A program made the translations under genes and the position numbers. This document shows, one piece after another, positions 1 through 6,326 of a DNA stretch of 9,199 nucleotides. How positions within the stretch are numbered: position 1 is the first letter of the stretch; each line of letters opens with the position of its first letter. The notes beneath the pieces were generated by a model. The model made no database searches. It worked only from the letters and a program-made list of their open reading frames with translations, and had not been told where the DNA came from. The DNA is from Candidatus Dadabacteria bacterium (GTDB lineage: Bacteria; Desulfobacterota_D; UBA1144; Nemesobacterales; UBA2774), in assembly GCA_020054175.1 (NCBI GenBank), contig JAGVLR010000214.1:1-9199 (forward strand), given 5' to 3'.

Positions 1-1328
1 GAAAAGAATATAACAGCCGGAATCATAATTACAGTGAAAAAGAATATTACGTTCGTCTGCTTGTTCGTGATGGCCAGCTTGCCGACCTTTCCGGCCTTCG
101 GTCTTATTGATATAAGGTTCTCGTCCCCCGAAACCCAGTTCACGGTATTCAGAAAGAGGTCTCTGTTGCCGGAAAAATCTATGAAGATATTCGATACGAA
201 ATCGACGCTCCCGAAGACAGCCATACGTGACTCGTTGTTTCCGTTCTCGACGACCGCCGCAACTCCGAGCGGCCCCGCCATGTCGCCCTCTTCCTGCTGG
301 GCGACGCCCTGGTCGAAGAGCTCGAAATTCGTCTCCGACCAGCTGTACTGTCCCGTATGCGCGAGGATATCCGTACCGAGCCCGTCGGCCTCTGCGGCCG
401 CTATGCTCCGTGAATAAGGAAATATGGTCGCGAACCTGAATCCCTCGGTTATGTCGTGGTGGGCATACTGGGCGACTATCGGCGCTATGTCGCCTCCGCC
501 TTCGAGCTTCGAGCTCGGGTCGACTATTATGTCGTCCCTGATATCGAACCCGTATCCTTTAAGGAGCGAGGCTATCTCCGAGCCCGACCTCGGCTCTATA
601 AGAAATATGGCCTTCCCGCCGCCATCGAGATAGCTCTTCAGCATGCCTATCTCCTTTAAGGAAAAGGACTGCTTGGGCGCGGCCACGAGAAGAACGGAAT
701 TGTCCTCGGGGATGCCGTCCCCGCGGAGGAGCAGAAGCTCGTTCACCTTGTAGCCTTCATCTTCGAGGGCTTTCCTCAATACCCCGAGCCCTTCGGGCTC
801 TATGTCGTCGTTAACGTCGCGCTCGCCGTGGCCCGTCATGAAATAGACTGTCTTGTTAACCTTTCTGTTGAGCTTGAATATGGCGTTCGTAATGTCTTCC
901 TCGGAGCTTTTCAGTATGCCGCCCGAGAGGTGGTCTGTGAGTCTCAGTTTTATAGTCTGCTCACCGTCGGCAAGAGCCACGGTGCCGTATTCCTTTATGT
1001 CGTACTTCTTGGCTATGCCGGGCTCCTTGTCGGGATTCACATACCTCACCTTTATCTTCCCCGACCGCCTGGTGTATTCCTTTATGAGGTCCTGGAACTC
1101 TCCCTTGTCGATGCCCACGTCCTTGAAGAAGGCTATTATTTCTATGTCGCCGTCGATATTGTCTATAACAGTTGTCGTATGCTCGGAAACCGTATAGAGC
1201 TTGGAATCCGTCATGTCGATCCTGATGTCGGTTTTGAAGAAGATATAATTTACGAGCACGAGTATTCCGCAGACGCTCAATATAGAGACGAGTGCGTTCG
1301 TGCCGTAAATGAGCCGCCTTCTCTTCAT
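1..1328 (-). CDS. GldG-like ABC transporter auxiliary protein (C-terminus cut by window edge)
   Basis: The frame is open from the ATG at 1328-1326 to the window edge: 442 codons with no stop, missing probably only the last dozen or two residues. Residues about 6-31 form one hydrophobic N-terminal anchor. A large hydrophilic region follows, and a second hydrophobic segment starts near residue 427 and runs off the edge. This membrane-soluble-membrane layout is that of the GldG / ABC_transp_aux family. Family marks include F-M-T-G-H-G-E-R at about 163-170 and a segment near 212-250 with A-A-P-K and D-G-G-G-K-A-I-F-L-I-E-P. The start overlaps the permease stop by four bases (ATGA), and a GGAGAGG-type ribosome site lies just upstream, so coupled translation is likely. 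The large domain is expected outside the inner membrane. GldG is needed for gliding with GldA and GldF in Flavobacterium; here no gliding gene is visible and the role is unknown. Confidence 0.88.
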   Translation of the reverse strand, partial: MKRRRLIYGTNALVSILSVCGILVLVNYIFFKTDIRIDMTDSKLYTVSEHTTTVIDNIDGDIEIIAFFKDVGIDKGEFQDLIKEYTRRSGKIKVRYVNPDKEPGIAKKYDIKEYGTVALADGEQTIKLRLTDHLSGGILKSSEEDITNAIFKLNRKVNKTVYFMTGHGERDVNDDIEPEGLGVLRKALEDEGYKVNELLLLRGDGIPEDNSVLLVAAPKQSFSLKEIGMLKSYLDGGGKAIFLIEPRSGSEIASLLKGYGFDIRDDIIVDPSSKLEGGGDIAPIVAQYAHHDITEGFRFATIFPYSRSIAAAEADGLGTDILAHTGQYSWSETNFELFDQGVAQQEEGDMAGPLGVAAVVENGNNESRMAVFGSVDFVSNIFIDFSGNRDLFLNTVNWVSGDENLISIRPKAGKVGKLAITNKQTNVIFFFTVIMIPAVIFF

Positions 1329-2077
1329 CTCCACCTCTCCGATTCGAGAGCCGAGTAAGTCAGGAAAAGGCCGAGAAATATGAGCGAAATGTAATAAACG
1401 ACGTCCTTAAGGTCGATTATTCCCTTTCCGAAATCCTCGTAGTGGTTGATTACCGAAAGGTATCCGAGAATCGTGCTTTCGGCGTCAGACAGCGCGCCGA
1501 CGAGCCAGAGGAGAAGAAGTATGCCGAAGCTGATAACGGCCGCTATGAGCTGATTGTCCGTAAGGGACGAGGCGAATATACCGATCGAAAGGAAAGAGGC
1601 CCCGAGTAAAAAGAGCCCGACGTATCCTGCGAAGACAGCCCCGAAATCGGGGTTCCCGTGAACAATCAGTACGAACACGTTTACCGACGAGAGAAGAAGC
1701 ATCATTATAAGCAGTATCAGCGCGGCAATGAATTTCCCGAACACTATTGTCCTGATTCGTATCGGCGACGTGAAAAGAAGCTCCGCCGTGTAGTTTTTCT
1801 TTTCGTCGGCCACGAGGCGCATCGTAATGAGCGGCACTATCAGCAGAAGTACAATGCTTATCGTCCCGAAGTAAGGCAGTATCACGAGGTTGTTGAGGTT
1901 GAGGTCCCCCGTCTGAAGCTGATAGCTCGGGTCGAGCTGGAACTGCAGAAATCCCTGAAGATACAGGAAGAAAAATCTTGCCGAAATGATCTGAAAGACC
2001 ACGAGTATGATATAAGCAAGCGGGGAGGCGAAATACGACCTCAGCTCACGCTTTAATACAGGATAAAATGCGCCCAT
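1325..2077 (-). CDS. ABC-2 type transporter permease (GldF-like)
   Basis: This 250-residue inner-membrane protein has about six hydrophobic segments, near residues 20-40, 66-88, 115-139, 146-170, 177-196 and 226-244. That is the usual size and topology of the ABC-2 permease family that includes GldF. Between the second and third segments is the cytoplasmic family motif R-L-V-A-D-E-K-K-N-Y-T-A-E-L-L-F-T-S-P (about 87-105), which probably contacts the ATPase. The N-terminus (K-R-E-L-R-S-Y-F-x-S-P-L-A-Y) is also typical. Its ATG follows the TGA of the ATPase gene with no base between, and its own TGA overlaps the start of the GldG-like gene, so the three are almost certainly one transcript and one complex. 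The substrate cannot be told from sequence. The start is set by the tight junction; the ribosome site (GAAGAGAA) is weak, as expected for a coupled gene. Confidence 0.9.
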   Translation of the reverse strand: MGAFYPVLKRELRSYFASPLAYIILVVFQIISARFFFLYLQGFLQFQLDPSYQLQTGDLNLNNLVILPYFGTISIVLLLIVPLITMRLVADEKKNYTAELLFTSPIRIRTIVFGKFIAALILLIMMLLLSSVNVFVLIVHGNPDFGAVFAGYVGLFLLGASFLSIGIFASSLTDNQLIAAVISFGILLLLWLVGALSDAESTILGYLSVINHYEDFGKGIIDLKDVVYYISLIFLGLFLTYSALESERWR

Positions 2078-3004
2078 TCAATTCTCTTCAGATGATATGA
2101 CTTTTAGAAATACCTCTTCCAGCGTGTTGGTTACCGGTCTCAGCTCCAGAAGCCCCCAGTCGTCCTCGACCGCGATCCTCGCTATATCTTCCCTCACCTC
2201 GGCTCCCTTCTTCGGGACGATTATATACTCGCCGGCCACGCCGGGCTTCACATTCGATATGCCCCCGAGGGCGAGAACCTTTTCAATAACGCCTTCCCCG
2301 TTTTGCCTCGTCCGCATAATTATGCTCTCGGCGTTACTCATATCCTCGGATAGCTTTTGAAGAGACTCTTCGAGCACGATCTTCCCGTGGTTTATGATTA
2401 TAACCTTGCTGCATATCATTGTGACCTCGGGCAGTATGTGAGTGCTCAATATAACCGTTCTCTCCCCGGAAAGGCTCTTGATAAGCTCCCTTATCTCTAT
2501 TATCTGTCTCGGGTCGAGCCCTATGGTAGGCTCGTCCAGTATAAGCACCGAGGGATTGTTCACGAGGGCCTGCGCGATGCCGACTCGCTGCCTGTAGCCC
2601 TTGGAGAGGTGGCCGATTATGCGCCGCCTCACCTCCGATATTCCGCACTTCTCCATAACGTAAATAATCCTGCTCTTCTTCTCTTTCCGGCGGACCTGCT
2701 TTATATCGGCGACGAAGGTCAGGTACTCCATGACCGTCATGTCGTTATAGAGCGGGGGATTCTCCGGGAGGTAGCCTATCACGCGCTTTGCCTGGAGCGG
2801 CTCGTCGAAGATGTCTACGCCCTCTATGTGGACGGTCCCCTTCGTCGGCGGCATGTAGCCGGTGATGATGCGCATAGTGGTGGTCTTGCCCGCGCCGTTC
2901 GGGCCGAGAAAACCCAGCACGTCCCCCCTTTCGAGCTGAAAGGAAAGATTTTCCACAGCGGTCAGATTGCCATATCTCTTGGTTAGATTGTGAACGTATA
3001 CCAT
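2078..3004 (-). CDS. ABC transporter ATP-binding protein (GldA-like)
   Basis: This is the nucleotide-binding subunit of an ABC exporter-like complex, 308 residues from the chosen start. In order it shows an A-loop tyrosine (Y11), Walker A G-P-N-G-A-G-K-T at 34-41, a Q-loop region where the usual Gln is Glu (G-Y-L-P-E-N-P-P-L-Y, 77-86), a variant signature L-S-K-G-Y-R-Q-R at 133-140, Walker B L-I-L-D-E with catalytic E158, the D-loop G-L-D-P at 162-165 and switch H189. The C-terminus has an added domain ending in L-E-E-V-F-L-K-V. P-E in the Q-loop and L-S-K-G-Y are usual in the GldA-like branch, not defects. The frame stays open to an ATG at 3142, but those 46 extra codons look non-coding and contain a candidate promoter; homologues normally begin a few residues before N-L-T-K-R-Y-G. 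The 3004 start lacks a good Shine-Dalgarno sequence. It is first gene of the three-gene operon. Confidence 0.92.
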   Translation of the reverse strand: MVYVHNLTKRYGNLTAVENLSFQLERGDVLGFLGPNGAGKTTTMRIITGYMPPTKGTVHIEGVDIFDEPLQAKRVIGYLPENPPLYNDMTVMEYLTFVADIKQVRRKEKKSRIIYVMEKCGISEVRRRIIGHLSKGYRQRVGIAQALVNNPSVLILDEPTIGLDPRQIIEIRELIKSLSGERTVILSTHILPEVTMICSKVIIINHGKIVLEESLQKLSEDMSNAESIIMRTRQNGEGVIEKVLALGGISNVKPGVAGEYIIVPKKGAEVREDIARIAVEDDWGLLELRPVTNTLEEVFLKVISSEEN

Positions 3005-3067
3005 ACGGGTCAGAATCCCGGGCCCCGAGCCAGCTTCGAAGGGCGCACGCCTCTTTACGGAGACTAT

Positions 3068-3096
3068 AGAATAACCGCCGCCGAACCCTATTCCAA
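3068..3096 (-). promoter_or_regulatory. Candidate sigma70-like promoter for the ABC operon
   Basis: Read on the minus strand, TTGGAA (3096-3091) is followed after exactly 17 bases by TATTCT (3073-3068). Each box matches four of six bases of the consensus. Transcription would begin near 3061, leaving a leader of roughly 57 bases before the ATG at 3004. The site lies inside the 46-codon upstream extension of the ATPase frame, which favours the shorter gene start. It rests on consensus matching by eye only. Confidence 0.4.
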
Positions 3097-3373
3097 ACGC
3101 AAATTCCGGCCGCCCGTCGCCGCGCCCGTAAGGCAATCGCATAACCGAATGAAGGAGATTTTTTAAAAAACCGGCATTCTTCGTCTTCTACTTGCCGAAG
3201 ACCAGTATATACTTTAGATTAACGGCGGAGATGGCTACGCCTCGTGCTTTTCAGAGGCGTTGGAATAAGAGGCAAAAGGGCAAGATATTCTGGTTCCCCT
3301 ATCCTTCGCGGCTGGGGACGATAAAGTGCTCTATGCCGCGATGTCCAAAGTCAACACAAAAGCTTAAAATCGC

Positions 3374-3409
3374 TGTAAATTTAGGCACGGCTAGATTGCG
3401 GCATTTACA
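3374..3409. repeat. Inverted repeat TGTAAAT / ATTTACA upstream of sucA
   Basis: TGTAAAT at 3374-3380 is matched by its perfect reverse complement ATTTACA at 3403-3409, with 22 bases between. The right arm lies between the candidate -35 and -10 boxes of the sucA promoter, so a dimeric regulator bound here could block RNA polymerase. Seven-base repeats also arise by chance in AT-rich DNA, and no known operator was recognised. Confidence 0.25.
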
Positions 3410-3427
3410 TTAATATGCTAATATACT
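3396..3427 (+). promoter_or_regulatory. Candidate sigma70-like promoter for sucAB
   Basis: TTGCGG at 3396-3401 is followed after 17 bases by TAATAT at 3419-3424. An overlapping TATACT at 3422-3427 matches the -10 consensus at five of six positions but sits 20 bases from the same -35. Either would start transcription near 3431-3435 and give a leader of about 60-65 bases before the sucA ATG at 3496. The surrounding DNA is the most AT-rich of the region, as expected for a promoter. The call is by eye only. Confidence 0.35.
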
Positions 3428-3495
3428 ATCCGAAATTTCATGTTTTTAAGCCAATCCGTTTAGAAATAAACACTATTGATTGAACAGGGAAATAT

Positions 3496-5361
3496 ATGGA
3501 TATTTCGCACATTTTTCACGGACCCAACTCGGGTTACGTACTTGACCTCTACGAGCGTTACCTTAGGGATCCTGATTCCGTCGATTCGACGACAAGAAAC
3601 ATTTTCGACAAACTGCGTCCCGAGATAGGCGACGGCCGCCAGGCCGCTGCCCCGGACTTCGACGTCCAGAAGGTCGTTGGAGCCGTCAACCTCGCCCAGG
3701 CTATTCGTGCATTCGGCCATCTGGCCGCGGGTATCGACCCGCTCGGAAGCACCCCCACGGGCGACCCGGAGCTCGACCCGGCGACTCATGGAATTACCGA
3801 GGACGAGCTGAGAAGCCTCCCCGCAAGCATCATCGGTGGTCCCATAGCCGACAGGGCGGGCAACGCGCTCGAGGCCATACAGGAGCTGCGCTCGATATAC
3901 TCCTCCACCATAGGATTCGACTACCACCACATAAATTCGCTCGAAGAGAGAAAGTGGTTAAGAGAAGCGGCCGAAACCGGCTCGTTCAGACCGCCCAAAG
4001 ACCCGATAAACGAAAAACGGCTCCTCGAAAGCCTGACACAGGTCGAGGTTCTCGAGCGTTTCCTTCACCGCATATTCCCCGGCAAATTCCGCTTCTCGAT
4101 AGAGGGCGTAGACATGCTCGTGCCGATACTCAACGAAATAGTAGGCCTTTCGGCCGAATCCGGCATTCACAACATCCTCCTCGGCATGGCTCACAGGGGC
4201 AGGCTCAACGTGATGCACCATGTACTCAACAAGGGCTACAGGGGCACGCTCATAAAGTTCAAGGACCCGGTACTCCAGAGGGACTTCCGCGACTTCATGG
4301 GATGGACGGGAGACGTCAAGTACCACGAAGGCGCCCGCCACGCCGTAAAGAACGGCAGGGCGATAGACATGCAGATAATACTGTCGCCGAACCCGAGCCA
4401 CCTCGAATCCGTGAATCCCGTGGTCGAGGGAATGGCGAGAGCCGCCGGAACTTCCGTCGACAAGCCCGGGAATCCGGTATTCGATCCGAACGCGTCCCTG
4501 CCAGTTCTCGTTCACGGCGACGCGGCATTCCCCGGACAGGGCATCGTAGCCGAGACGCTCAACCTCTGCGGCCTTCAGGGATACCATACAGGCGGCACCA
4601 TACACGTAATAACGAACAACCAGCTCGGATATACGGCCCTTCCCGAAAACAGCAGGAGCACGATATACTCGAGCGACCTTGCGAAGGGCTTCGACATTCC
4701 GGTAGTTCACGTAAACGCGGACGACCCCGAGGCGTGCATCGAGTGCACACGGCTTGCGTTTGCCTACAAGACCCGCTTCCACAAGGACTTCGTTATAGAC
4801 CTTGTAGGCTACAGGCGCCACGGACACAACGAGGCCGACGAGCCGGCATTCACGCAGCCCCAGATGTACAAGATAATCGACAATCATCCGACGGTCAGGG
4901 AAATCTGGGCGTCTAAACTGATTGAAAGAAAGACAATTACAGCCGACGAATCGGAAGAGCTCGTAAACAAGTACAACGAAGCGCTTCACAGCGATTTCGA
5001 GTCCCTCACTCCGGACGATATACCGGAAGAGGCGCTCGCGGTGAAGCCTCCGGCAGGCGCGGCGCAGAAAACAAAAACGGCCGTCCCTCTTGAAGAGCTC
5101 CGTGGCATAAACTCGGCCCTCCTCAAACTCCCCGAGGATTTTACAATCAACTCGAAGCTGAGACGTGCGAGGGAAAGAAGGGAATCGGCGTTCGCAAACA
5201 TCGACGAAAAGACGATAGACTGGTCGGCGGCCGAGGATCTGGCTCTTGCATCGATCCTTGCCGACGGCACTCCAATCCGCTTTACCGGGCAGGACAGCGA
5301 GCGCGGAACTTTCAGTCACAGGCACGCCGTGCTTTACGACTTCGAGAAGGGCACGTCCTAA
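3496..5361 (+). CDS. sucA: 2-oxoglutarate dehydrogenase E1 component, N-terminal part (stops early)
   Basis: The cytoplasmic, thiamine-diphosphate-dependent E1 decarboxylates 2-oxoglutarate and passes the succinyl group to lipoyl-E2. This 621-residue stretch has the N-terminal E2-binding segment (residues 1-45, with L-Y-E-R-Y-L-R-D-P-D-S-V-D) and the ThDP pyrophosphate domain (about 190-500). Visible active-site features are M-A-H-R-G-R-L with H233 and V-K-Y-H with H277, which by motif alignment match E. coli H260 and H298; H-G-D-A-A-F-x-G-Q-G at 340-349 with N-N-Q at 374-376, the ThDP/Mg site; and Y-R-R-H-G-H-N-E-A-D-E-P at 439-450. The ATG at 3496 has AGGGA five bases upstream, and family-like sequence starts right after it. 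The frame ends at TAA 5359-5361 some 40 residues into the pyrimidine domain, against about 930 residues in the family. As written the product would lack half of its active site. Confidence 0.85.
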   Translation: MDISHIFHGPNSGYVLDLYERYLRDPDSVDSTTRNIFDKLRPEIGDGRQAAAPDFDVQKVVGAVNLAQAIRAFGHLAAGIDPLGSTPTGDPELDPATHGITEDELRSLPASIIGGPIADRAGNALEAIQELRSIYSSTIGFDYHHINSLEERKWLREAAETGSFRPPKDPINEKRLLESLTQVEVLERFLHRIFPGKFRFSIEGVDMLVPILNEIVGLSAESGIHNILLGMAHRGRLNVMHHVLNKGYRGTLIKFKDPVLQRDFRDFMGWTGDVKYHEGARHAVKNGRAIDMQIILSPNPSHLESVNPVVEGMARAAGTSVDKPGNPVFDPNASLPVLVHGDAAFPGQGIVAETLNLCGLQGYHTGGTIHVITNNQLGYTALPENSRSTIYSSDLAKGFDIPVVHVNADDPEACIECTRLAFAYKTRFHKDFVIDLVGYRRHGHNEADEPAFTQPQMYKIIDNHPTVREIWASKLIERKTITADESEELVNKYNEALHSDFESLTPDDIPEEALAVKPPAGAAQKTKTAVPLEELRGINSALLKLPEDFTINSKLRRARERRESAFANIDEKTIDWSAAEDLALASILADGTPIRFTGQDSERGTFSHRHAVLYDFEKGTS

Positions 5362-5679
5362 ACGCCGCTTCAGAGTTTTCCCCAGTCGAGGGCGGCATTC
5401 GAAATATATAACAGCCCGCTTACGGAAAACGCATGTATAGGCTTCGAATACGGCTACAACATACAGGAGCCGGCAAGGCTCGTCATATGGGAAGCGCAAT
5501 ATGGCGACTTTATCAACGGCGCGCAGACGATAATAGACGAATACTTCGTCTCCGCGCGCGCGAAGTGGGGGCAGACACCTTCGCTCGTCCTCCTTCTGCC
5601 GCACGCCTATGAAGGCCAGGGGCCGGACCATTCCTCCGGGCGGCTCGAAAGGTTCCTGAACTCCGCGGCCGAAGCCAAC

Positions 5680-6309
5680 ATGCGCATAGCGAACTACACC
5701 ACGTCGGCGCAGTACTTCCATCTCCTGAGAAGGCAGGCCGGGGTGCTTATGGAAGACCCTCTTCCGCTGATAGTATTAACCCCCAAGAGTCTCCTCAGGA
5801 ACCAGATGATATTTTCGACCCCGAGAGACCTCGCTGAAGGCGCGTGGCAGCCCGTGATCGACGACGACATAGACGATAAGCAGGCCAAATCAGTAAAGAG
5901 ACTCATACTCTGCAGCGGCAAGGTCTACGTCGACCTCATATCCAGCGAAGAAAGAAAGCAGAACTCGAAAGACATAGCTATAGCGAGGGTGGAGCAGCTT
6001 TATCCGATTCCTACGAAAAAGCTCACCCAAGTGCTCGAAAGATATCCAAAGCTGAAGGAAGTAGTGTGGCTTCAGGAAGAACCCGAGAACATGGGCGCCT
6101 GGATGTTCATGTATCCCTTTCTGAAGATGTTTATAAACGGCCGTATCCCGCTTCACTACTTGGGCAGGAGACGGAATTCGAGCCCATCAGAAGGGCTGGC
6201 TTCCATGCACAGAATTAATCAGGAAGCCTTGATAAAACAGGCCTTCATGATCGGGAAGCCTCTGCCCAATCTGGACGAGCTCGGCATCACCTGGGTAAGA
6301 AACGTATAA
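5680..6309 (+). CDS. sucA: 2-oxoglutarate dehydrogenase E1 component, C-terminal part after the in-frame stop
   Basis: E1 homology resumes directly after the internal stop, from 5362, in the same frame as the N-terminal part. Numbered on the joined protein it has F-E-Y-G-Y at 650-654, W-E-A-Q-Y-G-D-F at 665-672 and E-G-Q-G-P-D-H-S-S at 706-714 (pyrimidine-domain signatures, all before position 5680), then S-G-K-V-Y-V-D-L at 807-814 and E-E-P-E-N-M-G-A-W at 861-869 in the C-terminal domain. The first ATG, GTG or TTG after the stop is the ATG at 5680 (joined residue 729), and it has no Shine-Dalgarno sequence. A protein begun there would have 209 residues and miss most of the pyrimidine domain, so independent function is doubtful. 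The feature is best read as the tail of one sucA gene. Confidence 0.6.
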   Translation: MRIANYTTSAQYFHLLRRQAGVLMEDPLPLIVLTPKSLLRNQMIFSTPRDLAEGAWQPVIDDDIDDKQAKSVKRLILCSGKVYVDLISSEERKQNSKDIAIARVEQLYPIPTKKLTQVLERYPKLKEVVWLQEEPENMGAWMFMYPFLKMFINGRIPLHYLGRRRNSSPSEGLASMHRINQEALIKQAFMIGKPLPNLDELGITWVRNV

Positions 6310-6326
6310 AAACTGGAGAAAAGAAC

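Larger units (their letters stand above)
3005..3495. other. Divergent intergenic region between the ABC operon and sucA
   Basis: These 491 bases separate two divergent operons and hold no gene that I can support. The part next to the ABC operon (3005-3140) is GC-rich. From about 3150 to 3495 the sequence turns AT-rich, including a perfect T6A6 palindrome at 3159-3170 and the 10-base palindrome AGTATATACT at 3204-3213. A short hairpin (arms 3237-3243 and 3254-3260) has no T-run after it and is not a terminator. A 73-codon open frame at 3192-3413 has no recognisable protein character. Candidate promoters face outward on each side. No tRNA or riboswitch fold was recognised. Confidence 0.7.
3496..6309 (+). 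pseudogene. sucA: Whole sucA locus, interrupted by one in-frame TAA at 5359-5361
   Basis: Ignoring one codon, positions 3496-6309 form a single continuous frame of 937 codons before the final stop, the normal size of an E1 of 2-oxoglutarate dehydrogenase (E. coli SucA is about 933). The interrupting TAA is codon 622. Before it stands R-H-A-V-L-Y-D-F-E-K-G-T-S and after it T-P-L-Q, and the family has tyrosine between S/T and T-P-L-Q, so TAC or TAT to TAA by one base explains it. No frameshift, deletion or second stop is present. The gene is followed 17 bases later by an intact sucB. It may be a recent nonsense mutation or a base-call error; recoding of TAA is unlikely because sucA itself, sucB and recG all end with TAA here. 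I infer a functional gene in the parent lineage. Confidence 0.75.

Noticed and set aside
828..1358. 176-codon plus-strand open frame, and others over 34-659
   Set aside because: They are complements of the GldG-like gene, which reads through without a stop and shows family motifs and two membrane segments.
2357..2986. 209-codon plus-strand open frame over the ABC ATPase gene
   Set aside because: It is antisense to a gene with complete Walker A, signature, Walker B and H-loop motifs, and has no protein character of its own.
3237..3260. Seven-base hairpin ACGCCTC / GAGGCGT
   Set aside because: It has a 10-base loop and no T-run on either side, and ends no gene, so it is not a terminator. No regulatory family was recognised.
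3192..3413. 73-codon plus-strand open frame in the intergenic region
   Set aside because: There is no ribosome site, no recognisable protein character, and it runs into the candidate sucA promoter. It looks like chance.
5359..5361. Genetic code with TAA as tyrosine, or programmed readthrough
   Set aside because: TAA also ends sucA, sucB and recG at their expected C-termini in this window, and no stimulating structure or special context was noticed after the stop.
3958..5721. A 587-codon open frame antisense to sucA
   Set aside because: It lies wholly across sucA, whose motifs are unmistakable. Its translation has no recognisable domain and is rich in Arg, Val and Tyr, as expected from the complement of biased codons.
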